Positions 1 through 5,132 of a stretch of 6,630 bases of DNA are shown piece after piece. Source of the DNA: an uncultured Nitrospinaceae bacterium. GTDB taxonomy: Bacteria > Nitrospinota > Nitrospinia > Nitrospinales > VA-1. A program made the position numbers and the translations under genes. The notes beneath the pieces are model-generated. The model did not search any database. It saw only the letters and a list, made by a program, of their open reading frames with translations, and was not told the origin of the DNA. Every line of letters begins with the position of its first letter. Within the stretch, counting starts at the first letter, position 1. The stretch covers positions 1 to 6,630 of the forward strand of contig CAJWLY010000087.1 of NCBI GenBank assembly GCA_913043155.1, written 5' to 3'.

Positions 1-248
1 TCGATGTTGGTGGCGAGTTCGTTCATATTGCGGTCAAAAATGGAACCTCGCCCGTACCGGATATCGACGGTTCGTTGATATTGTTTTTCAGACCGTAGAA
101 CCAAGTCCTCGTGCATGGCAACCTGAAGGTAAAATAATCTCCCGGCGAGCCCCACCGCGAATAGAGCAAAAAGGATTGATATCAGGATGAGCCTCACCTT
201 GAGGGAGCCATGTTCTTTTCTGGTGAGCCTTCCTTTGACTTGGTTCAT
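1..248 (-). CDS. ftsI: FtsI/PBP3-type peptidoglycan transpeptidase, N-terminal part (cut by window edge)
   Basis: FtsI is the septum-specific penicillin-binding transpeptidase of the divisome. It is anchored in the inner membrane with its catalytic domain in the periplasm. Only about 82 residues are present, so the catalytic SxxK, SxN and KTG motifs lie outside the window. Seen here: a basic cytoplasmic N-terminus, one membrane helix at about residues 19-36, the usual RLFYLQV exit from the membrane, then GRGSIFDRNMNELA at 66-79. That last stretch is the highly characteristic RG.I.DRNG..LA motif at the start of the class B PBP dimerisation domain. The ATG start (246-248) is 3 nt after the ftsL stop and in the same frame. 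No Shine-Dalgarno sequence is visible in the A/T run before it, so translation is probably coupled to ftsL. Placement directly after ftsL in a dcw cluster supports FtsI rather than another class B PBP such as SpoVD or PBP2. Confidence 0.93.
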   Translation of the reverse strand, partial: MNQVKGRLTRKEHGSLKVRLILISILFALFAVGLAGRLFYLQVAMHEDLVLRSEKQYQRTVDIRYGRGSIFDRNMNELATNI

Positions 249-251
249 GGG

Positions 252-572
252 TTATTTTTTTAAAAAAATAGTTACGATCTGATCACCTTCGGGTTCTTTG
301 AGCCCGATCTTTTTCTTTGCCAGCCATTGAATTCGGTCCAGTGAACGTAAACTTTCCCGCTCCACTTCGAGCAGGCGCTTTTCGCGGAGTAACTCGCGAC
401 GTTCCTGTTTGAGGGGCTGACTTTCGTAGGCGAGCTTGATAAGGCGTACGTTGTTCCACACAAAAATCATGGCACCGACCATGAGCCCTACCAGGGTCAC
501 GAGAACCACACGAAACTCGCGTGGCGCCACGTAAAACTGCATTTTGATAAAACGACGTAGCCACTCAAACAT
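252..572 (-). CDS. ftsL: Cell division protein FtsL
   Basis: FtsL is a small bitopic membrane protein that, with FtsB and FtsQ, activates the FtsW/FtsI septal synthase. The 106-residue product has a basic cytoplasmic N-terminus (1-21), one hydrophobic helix (about 22-39) and a strongly charged heptad-like region (about 45-80, rich in Leu, Glu, Arg and Lys) expected to form the periplasmic coiled coil. It ends with an AKKKIGLKEP segment (85-94) typical of FtsL C-termini. Primary sequence in this family is poorly conserved, so the call rests on topology, size and position between rsmH and ftsI, which together are very strong. Its ATG overlaps the end of rsmH by 8 nt. An AAGGA (minus strand, 576-580) lies just before the start. 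The last codons lie in a T7A7 tract that reads ATT TTT TTA AAA AAA TAA and is discussed under findings. Confidence 0.93.
   Translation of the reverse strand: MFEWLRRFIKMQFYVAPREFRVVLVTLVGLMVGAMIFVWNNVRLIKLAYESQPLKQERRELLREKRLLEVERESLRSLDRIQWLAKKKIGLKEPEGDQIVTIFLKK
253..270. repeat. Perfect 18-bp A/T palindrome over the ftsL stop codon
   Basis: The sequence TATTTTTTTAAAAAAATA is its own reverse complement and covers the last codons of ftsL and most of its stop codon. On the coding (minus) strand it contains two consecutive slippery-type heptamers in frame, T TTT TTA and A AAA AAA. The palindrome is directly visible. A regulatory or frameshifting role is inference. Confidence 0.6.
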
Positions 573-1503
573 AGATCCTTTCCGCCACCCTTAACTTTGC
601 GCTTGAGGCGCGGGGATTGCGTTGCACCTCTTCCTTCATTGGAACGAGGGGTCTGCGCGTGAGCACTTTCAAGCGTTGCTTATGACCGCACGCACAAACC
701 GGTATCCGGGGCGGACAGATGCATCCTTTTTCTTCGTCCCGGAAAAAATTTTTGATGATCCGGTCTTCCAGCGAATGGAAGGAGATCACCATGAATCGAG
801 CTGTCGCGTTTAGGATTTCCAGAGAGTTGCTCAACGCGATCTTGATATGCTCCAGCTCGTTGTTGACAGCAATGCGCAGGGCTTGGAAGGTACGGGTAGC
901 GGGGTGAATCCTTGTGGGACGTGACGTGTGCGCCACGCTGGCGAGGATGTCTGATAGCTGAAGAGTTGTGGTGATGGAAGCTTGCACCTGCGCTTTGCGG
1001 ATCGCCCGTACGATCCGTTTGGAAAACCGCTCTTCTCCGTATTCCTTGATCACAGAGACCAGTTCGCTGTCGGAGAGATTTTTCAGAAGGTTGGCGGCAG
1101 TCGTTTTCTGGGTTTGGTCCATCCGCATGTCCAAAGGACCGTCGTGCATGAAGCTGAACCCCCGCTGAGGCGAGTTCAGTTGTGGGGAGGAAACACCGAG
1201 ATCCAGAAGTACTCCGTCGACGCTCATGACGTTAACCTTTTTCAGGATGTTTCTGATGTTGCCAAAATTTCCGTGAACCAGGGTGGCCCGGTCGCTGAAG
1301 GGAGCTAGCCTCTTGGTGGCCCGCTCGATCGCCTGGGCATCCCGATCGACCCCCAGAACATGCAGGAGGGGCCCGGTGTTTTTCAAAATCAGCTCCGTGT
1401 GGCCCCCATCCCCCAGGGTGCCGTCTACGATCCAACCTTGTTCCGGAGGATTCAGGTACCGAAGGACTTCTTCCTTTAGTACCGGCTCGTGGTACCTCGA
1501 CAT
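565..1503 (-). CDS. rsmH: 16S rRNA (cytosine-1402-N4)-methyltransferase RsmH (MraW)
   Basis: RsmH uses S-adenosylmethionine to N4-methylate C1402 of 16S rRNA in the decoding centre of the small subunit. The 312-residue length matches the family (about 310). Motifs in order: HEPVL at 5-9, the SAM-binding DGTLGDGGHT at 27-36, an acidic GVDRD at 51-55, DLGVSSPQL at 101-109, RGFSF at 114-118, GPLDMRMD at 122-129, EYGEERF at 154-160, IHPATRTFQALRIAVNNEL at 199-217, SFHSLEDR at 241-248, and the C-terminal cysteine cluster CICPP...CAC at 261-272. All hallmark positions are intact, so the enzyme is probably active. The ATG at 1501-1503 gives a protein beginning MSRYHEPVL, the usual family start. No good Shine-Dalgarno is visible upstream. 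Instead an inverted repeat (1514-1560) ends about 10 nt before the start. The 3' end overlaps ftsL by 8 nt. Confidence 0.98.
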   Translation of the reverse strand: MSRYHEPVLKEEVLRYLNPPEQGWIVDGTLGDGGHTELILKNTGPLLHVLGVDRDAQAIERATKRLAPFSDRATLVHGNFGNIRNILKKVNVMSVDGVLLDLGVSSPQLNSPQRGFSFMHDGPLDMRMDQTQKTTAANLLKNLSDSELVSVIKEYGEERFSKRIVRAIRKAQVQASITTTLQLSDILASVAHTSRPTRIHPATRTFQALRIAVNNELEHIKIALSNSLEILNATARFMVISFHSLEDRIIKNFFRDEEKGCICPPRIPVCACGHKQRLKVLTRRPLVPMKEEVQRNPRASSAKLRVAERIYV

Positions 1504-1513
1504 ATTTGTAAGG

Positions 1514-1560
1514 GGCTTACCGAAACTGCCAGCGGAGCCGTGCTGTGAGCTTGGTAAGCC
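1514..1560 (-). promoter_or_regulatory. Candidate mRNA hairpin between mraZ and rsmH
   Basis: A perfect 8-bp inverted repeat, GGCTTACC (mRNA sense, 1553-1560) and GGTAAGCC (1514-1521), encloses a 31-nt loop in the 63-nt gap between the mraZ stop and the rsmH start. The loop contains a further short CAGC/GCTG complement. No run of U follows the second arm, so it does not look like an intrinsic terminator. The second arm includes the only GGTAAG-like purine stretch before rsmH, so occlusion of the ribosome binding site or an RNA processing or stability element is possible. The repeat is seen directly; the function is inferred. Confidence 0.4.
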
Positions 1561-1566
1561 ATTGGT

Positions 1567-1953
1567 TCATTCAGCCGCTTTTTCCCAGCGGTCTGGAGCC
1601 CAGATTTCAAATGTTTTGGACATGCCTACAATTACGGTTTCTTTTGTCAGCCCGGCGGCTTCACGCTGGGCGGCGGGGATCAGAATCTTCCCCGATTTGA
1701 CTTCGCATTCGGTCGCCGTGGCATAAAACTGCCTCAACCGGGTCCTGTCTTCTGTATCGAAAGCGTTGAGATGGCCCAGTTTTTCTTCGTTCGAACGCCA
1801 CTCACTTTGCGGGCACACAAGGAGGTATCCGTCCATCACGCACACCACCAGATGCGGACCTTCCCGATCCAACATGCCCTTGAACTTGGCCGGCACATTG
1901 AGGCGTCCTTTGTCGTCGAGGCTGACGTTGTAGGTTCCTAAAAATCCGTTCAT
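1567..1953 (-). CDS. mraZ: Transcriptional regulator MraZ
   Basis: MraZ is a DNA-binding protein of the AbrB/MazE-like fold. It forms ring-shaped oligomers and regulates the dcw operon it heads, usually by binding short tandem repeats at its own promoter. From the ATG at 1951-1953 the product is 128 residues and begins MNGFLGTYNVSLDDKGRL, matching the usual MraZ opening. The first half-domain has DDKGR at 13-17 followed by LNVPAKF. The second has the degenerate VKSGK at 85-89 followed by ILIPAAQREAAGL (90-102). The conserved RLRQFYATA segment lies between (72-80). An in-frame extension upstream to a TTG at 1981-1983 would add ten residues, but it does not resemble the family and overlaps the promoter-proximal leader, so I reject it. 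The second DxxGR-type motif has lost its Asp and Arg, which may tune DNA binding. It is the first gene of the cluster, followed 63 nt later by rsmH. Confidence 0.96.
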   Translation of the reverse strand: MNGFLGTYNVSLDDKGRLNVPAKFKGMLDREGPHLVVCVMDGYLLVCPQSEWRSNEEKLGHLNAFDTEDRTRLRQFYATATECEVKSGKILIPAAQREAAGLTKETVIVGMSKTFEIWAPDRWEKAAE

Positions 1954-1988
1954 ATCCGAATTACCCACGCAAGCATGAACCAACTACA

Positions 1989-2025
1989 ACACTAAAGTAC
2001 ACTTTATGACACTTTGAGACACAAG
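1989..2025 (-). promoter_or_regulatory. Tandem MraZ boxes: four GTGT-type repeats at exact 10-bp spacing
   Basis: Read on the minus strand in transcription order, the repeats are CTTGTGT (2019-2025), AAAGTGT (2009-2015), AAAGTGT (1999-2005) and TTAGTGT (1989-1995). Each is separated by 3 nt, giving a strict 10-bp period on one DNA face. Two units are identical and all four end in GTGT. MraZ proteins are known to bind tandem short repeats phased at one helical turn upstream of mraZ. AAAGTG(T/G) direct repeats separated by 3 nt are the form reported for mollicute MraZ, while E. coli uses TGGG-type repeats. The array starts within the -10 element and runs through the expected transcription start, which fits autorepression. 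Binding is inferred. Confidence 0.78.
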
Positions 2026-2051
2026 ACTAGCATATTGGAACACTCTGTCAA
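2024..2051 (-). promoter_or_regulatory. Sigma70-type promoter of the mraZ/dcw operon
   Basis: The minus strand carries a perfect -35 TTGACA (2046-2051), a 16-nt spacer and a -10 hexamer TAGTCT (2024-2029). The hexamer is preceded by TG plus one base, giving an extended -10 (TGCTAGTCT). Transcription would begin near 2015-2018, about 65 nt before the mraZ ATG and inside the MraZ-box array. The elements are seen; activity is inferred. Confidence 0.72.
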
Positions 2052-2427
2052 CAGGAAAAAGCACAAAAAATAACCAGTTAAGGGATTTTAGCTGGGTTGG
2101 GGCGAGATCTGGAATGTGACCCCCGGGCCGGTCTCAGGGGGTGACGCGTGGAAAGAAAAGGGGGTGGAGACATGTCCCTAGAGGCGCCGTTTTGGTAGCC
2201 AAAAAGCCAGGATTTAGGTAAATACTGAAAAATCAATGATTTATATGCAGTGGGGGGGGGCGGTAGCCCTTTATTTGAAAAGGGTTTTCCGCGTATTTGA
2301 AGGATGGAACCTGGGGGTGATGGTGGTGTGCGGAAGACGGGTACGAGCGAGCTCCCAAAAAGCGGGGCGGGCATTTTTTTCGCTTATCACCCTGTGTCCG
2401 GTTATTGCTCGGTTTAGCGGGATTTGC
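2052..2427. other. Intergenic region between divergent operons, no convincing gene
   Basis: No reading frame here has a recognisable product, plausible composition or supporting ribosome binding site. The plus strand is strongly G-rich in tracts: G5 at 2137-2141, G5 at 2160-2164, G9 at 2252-2260 and G5 at 2313-2317. Several short perfect inverted repeats are visible: ACCCCC/GGGGGT (2119-2142, 12-nt loop), TTTTGG-TAG-CCAAAA (2190-2204), AAATCA-A-TGATTT (2230-2242) and CCCTTT/AAAGGG (2267-2284, 6-nt loop, followed by TTTT). A T7 run lies at 2374-2380 after a GC-rich stretch, but I could not draw a clean terminator stem. No tRNA or known riboswitch core was recognised. Confidence 0.6.
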
Positions 2428-2442
2428 TTTGACAAGGTCAAA
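2428..2442. repeat. Palindrome TTTGAC-AAG-GTCAAA over the ccm promoter -35
   Basis: A perfect 6-3-6 inverted repeat covers the -35 hexamer of the promoter before ccmE. This is a typical position for a repressor operator, but the half-site TTTGAC is partly forced by the -35 consensus. No specific regulator family can be assigned from the sequence alone. Confidence 0.4.
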
Positions 2443-2458
2443 TTTCGAATGATAGTAT
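2429..2458 (+). promoter_or_regulatory. Sigma70-type promoter of the ccm operon
   Basis: A perfect -35 TTGACA (2429-2434), an 18-nt spacer and a -10 TAGTAT (2453-2458) are visible. The -10 is preceded by TG plus one base, so it is an extended -10. The expected start near 2465 leaves a leader of about 60 nt before the ccmE ATG at 2526. It resembles the mraZ promoter in design (TTGACA plus TGn-TAG..T), suggesting both operons use the housekeeping sigma factor. Confidence 0.65.
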
Positions 2459-2525
2459 GAAATCAGCCCAACAGTTTGTTGCTAAATGGTTTCATTCATT
2501 AGATTAAAATGGATTTTCTCGAATC

Positions 2526-3017
2526 ATGAACGATAAACAAGTGAAATTCGCTGTTGGCTCGACGTTGATTGTCGCGGCCATCGGCTATCTCATCATCACC
2601 GGGATTAGCAACACGTCCACGTATTTCTTCACCGTCAGCGAACTGAAGGCCCAGAAGGTTTCTTTCAAGGGAACCGGTCTCAAGGTCAAGGGGAACGTTG
2701 TCCAGGGTTCGATCCAGCGGGACCCTGACGATTACCTAAAGGTTCGGTTCGCAATCGAGGAGAACAACTCCAACTTGGATGTCAGGTACCAAGGGGTGAC
2801 GCCGGATATGTTCAAGGACGGCGGAGAAGTGGTCGTCGAAGGGACCCTAGACGAACACGGTGTCTTTCATGCGAACACGCTATTGACCAGTTGCCCCTCG
2901 AAATATGAGGCGGAAAAGGAAGCTGGCAAGATGCATCCGGGAACTCTTCCCGATTACCAGAAACAACCGGCGCCGGACTTCAAGCAGACGGAAACCTTGC
3001 CAAAGGCAGCGATTTAA
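2526..3017 (+). CDS. ccmE: Cytochrome c maturation haem chaperone CcmE, CxxxY variant
   Basis: CcmE is a membrane-anchored periplasmic chaperone that binds haem covalently and hands it to the CcmF-containing ligase. The 163-residue product has a cytoplasmic N-terminus, one membrane helix (about 8-26) and an OB-fold-type beta domain. Family motifs include LKVKGNVVQGSIQRD at 52-66, VRYQGVTPDMFKDG at 86-99 and VVVEGTL at 102-108. In standard CcmE the haem-binding His lies in an HxxxY motif (H130 and Y134 in E. coli). Here the equivalent segment is CPSKY, with Cys123 and Tyr127, so the His is replaced by Cys. This matches the CxxxY subclass described for some archaea and sulphate reducers. The C-terminal tail (128-163) is hydrophilic and Pro/Lys-rich. 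No clear Shine-Dalgarno precedes the ATG. The next in-frame codon outside the gene that matters is a TAA at 2505-2507, so no upstream start exists. A 96-nt gap without obvious features separates it from ccmF. Confidence 0.95.
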   Translation: MNDKQVKFAVGSTLIVAAIGYLIITGISNTSTYFFTVSELKAQKVSFKGTGLKVKGNVVQGSIQRDPDDYLKVRFAIEENNSNLDVRYQGVTPDMFKDGGEVVVEGTLDEHGVFHANTLLTSCPSKYEAEKEAGKMHPGTLPDYQKQPAPDFKQTETLPKAAI

Positions 3018-3113
3018 TCCTCCCGTCAATCAATCCATGCATGCTGCGTTGTTCCAAGAATGTTTAGGAGCAGGGTGTTGCCTAGTGAGTGACGTGGCAA
3101 AGCAATAGGATTC

Positions 3114-5126
3114 ATGAACGATATTGGTGAATTTACACTGATGGTGGCGCTCGCTACCTCGCTTTACGGGACTGTAGCTTATGTTATGGCGGCCCGGGGC
3201 AACCGTATGGACCTGTACCGGAGTGCAGGTAAGGCTCCGGTGATCACTTGGGCCTGCGTAATGGTGTCCTCCATTGCGCTATGGAACGCACTCTTCACTA
3301 ACGACTTCAGTCTGCAATACGTATGGGCCTATTCCAACATTGAGCTGGATTATTTTTACAAATTCAGTTCGTTCTGGGGCGGGCAAAAAGGGTCGCTCCT
3401 GTTCTGGGCTCTTATCCTCACCTCTTACATGACGGCGGTATATTTTCAAGGCCGCCCGAAGAACCTGCTCTTGGTTTCCTATGCGATGGCTGTGATGTTG
3501 GCGATCACCACTTTTTTTCTTTTTCTGCTCAACTTCTCCACCAATCCGTTTGAGCGCATTCCCCTTCCACCGTTAGATGGGCGCGGGTTGAACCCGATGC
3601 TCCAGAATTACTGGATGGTCATTCATCCGCCCACGCTATACCTAGGGTATATTGGATTTACCGTTCCATTTGCTTTTGCGATGGCGGCGCTCATCACGAA
3701 AAATCTCGACGACGCTTGGATTCGCCTGACTCGCAAGTGGACTCTGATTGCATGGTTTTTCCTATGTATGGGTAATTTATTCGGGGCAAGCTGGGCTTAT
3801 GTTGAGTTGGGCTGGGGTGGATACTGGGCATGGGACCCGGTTGAGAACGCATCGTTCATGCCGCTCATCGTGGCGACGGCATACCTGCACTCGGTCATGA
3901 TCCAAGAGAAGAAGGACATGATGAAGGTGTGGAACATGTCGCTCATTCTCCTCACTTTTGTAATGACCATTTTTGGAACGTTCATCACCCGAAGTGGGCT
4001 GATCCAGTCGGTGCACACTTTCGACGAGGCGACGCTGGGATATTACTTCCTGGCTTTTCTTTTGTTCATTATTGTTCTCTGCGTGGTGCTGATCATCAAA
4101 CGGCTTCCTTTGCTTAAGAGCAAGAACGAACTTGATTCGTTTCTTTCGCGCGAGGCGAGTTTTCTACTCAATAATTTGGTGCTTCTGGGAATCGGATTCG
4201 CCACGTTCTGGGGGACGATTTTCCCAATCATCTCCGAAGCGGTACGCGGTGTTAAGATTACCGTGGGCCCGCCTTTTTACAATCAGGTCAACGTGCCAAT
4301 AGGGTTGATCCTGCTGGCGCTGATCGGGATCGGTCCTGTTATTGCCTGGCGTCGGGCGACTTGGTCCAACCTGAAAAAGAATTTTATGAAGCCGGTGATC
4401 ACCGCATCAGTCGGAGCCGCGGCCCTGTTCCCCATTGTTCCGTTATCTAACCGGTCGGAAATTTATACCTACATTGCGTTCATTCTCTGTATCTTCGTGA
4501 TGTCTACGATCATCATGGAGTTTTTCAAAGGCACGCGGGCGCGGCGCGAGTTACATCAGGAAACTGCGGTCAGTGCATTAGGCACGCTCGTCTGGCGCAA
4601 CAAGCGGCGTTATGGTGGGTACATCGTTCATGTCGGGGTAGTGATGATTTTTGCGGGCATTGCTGCATCGCAATCTTATGGGACTCATGTCGAAAAGCAC
4701 GTGAAAATTGGGGAGACCATTGAGATTGGCGACTATATGCTGCGCTATGAGAAACTTGTCCCCATACAGGCGACTTCGGTGAAAACGCGCGTCGTCGCAC
4801 AACTTGCAGTTGAGAAAAACGGCAGGCGAATCTGGACCGCTCGTCCAGAAAAGGAATTTTACAAGGGGCAAGACCAGCCGGTGTCGGAAGTGGATGTGAG
4901 GTCCACCCTGGTTAGCGATTTGTATGTAATTCTTGCCGACTTCCGCGAAGATGAGTCGGCCACCCTGAAAGTGTACCTCAACCCGATGGTAAGCTGGTTG
5001 TGGATGGGGGGATGGGTTATCGCGCTGGGAACGGTGGTGTGTGCGTGGCCCGACAGGCTCGAACAGCGCCGCCGGTTGGAACGGTTGAAACGACAACAGG
5101 CCGTGTTTGCCCCGGCGCAGGAGTAA
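3114..5126 (+). CDS. ccmF: Haem lyase subunit CcmF (cytochrome c maturation)
   Basis: CcmF is the large polytopic subunit of the system I haem ligase. It takes haem from CcmE and joins it to the cysteines of apocytochrome c on the periplasmic side. The product is 670 residues, close to the usual 640-660, with about 14 hydrophobic segments. The tryptophan-rich WWD signature is intact (WGGYWAWDPVEN, 234-245). The four functional histidines are in place: His171 in VIHPP and His301 in SVHTF (periplasmic haem ligands), plus His259 in TAYLHS and His506 in YIVHVG (transmembrane b-haem ligands), corresponding to E. coli H173, H303, H261 and H491. A large periplasmic loop (about 520-610) precedes the last helix, and the protein ends in a basic tail. 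It opens with a weak AGGA at 3107-3110. Everything needed for function appears conserved, so the variation in this system lies in its partners. ccmH starts 6 nt after its stop. Confidence 0.98.
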   Translation: MNDIGEFTLMVALATSLYGTVAYVMAARGNRMDLYRSAGKAPVITWACVMVSSIALWNALFTNDFSLQYVWAYSNIELDYFYKFSSFWGGQKGSLLFWALILTSYMTAVYFQGRPKNLLLVSYAMAVMLAITTFFLFLLNFSTNPFERIPLPPLDGRGLNPMLQNYWMVIHPPTLYLGYIGFTVPFAFAMAALITKNLDDAWIRLTRKWTLIAWFFLCMGNLFGASWAYVELGWGGYWAWDPVENASFMPLIVATAYLHSVMIQEKKDMMKVWNMSLILLTFVMTIFGTFITRSGLIQSVHTFDEATLGYYFLAFLLFIIVLCVVLIIKRLPLLKSKNELDSFLSREASFLLNNLVLLGIGFATFWGTIFPIISEAVRGVKITVGPPFYNQVNVPIGLILLALIGIGPVIAWRRATWSNLKKNFMKPVITASVGAAALFPIVPLSNRSEIYTYIAFILCIFVMSTIIMEFFKGTRARRELHQETAVSALGTLVWRNKRRYGGYIVHVGVVMIFAGIAASQSYGTHVEKHVKIGETIEIGDYMLRYEKLVPIQATSVKTRVVAQLAVEKNGRRIWTARPEKEFYKGQDQPVSEVDVRSTLVSDLYVILADFREDESATLKVYLNPMVSWLWMGGWVIALGTVVCAWPDRLEQRRRLERLKRQQAVFAPAQE

Positions 5127-5132
5127 CTGGTT

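Noticed and set aside
982..1308. 108-codon open frame antisense to rsmH
   Set aside because: It lies opposite the conserved methyltransferase motifs with no independent support.
1954..1983. Ten-residue N-terminal extension of MraZ from a TTG codon
   Set aside because: MraZ proteins normally begin a few residues before the beta-strand motif that starts at the ATG 1951-1953, and the extension is unlike the family.
2078..2374. 98-codon open frame on the minus strand in the intergenic region
   Set aside because: Its composition (runs of Pro and Ser) simply reflects the G-rich opposite strand. It has no recognisable domain or ribosome binding site.
2337..2380. Possible intrinsic terminator (GC-rich stretch followed by T7)
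   Set aside because: I could not draw an uninterrupted stem: GCTCCC and GGGGC pair only with a bulge. No gene upstream on the plus strand would need it.
2236..2460. 74-codon open frame on the plus strand before ccmE
   Set aside because: It runs through the G9 tract and the whole ccm promoter including the -10. It has no family resemblance and looks like chance.
3018..3113. Possible small gene or regulatory element between ccmE and ccmF
   Set aside because: The 96-nt gap shows no convincing stem-loop, promoter or coding frame beyond a shadow of ccmE, so the two genes are best treated as one transcript.
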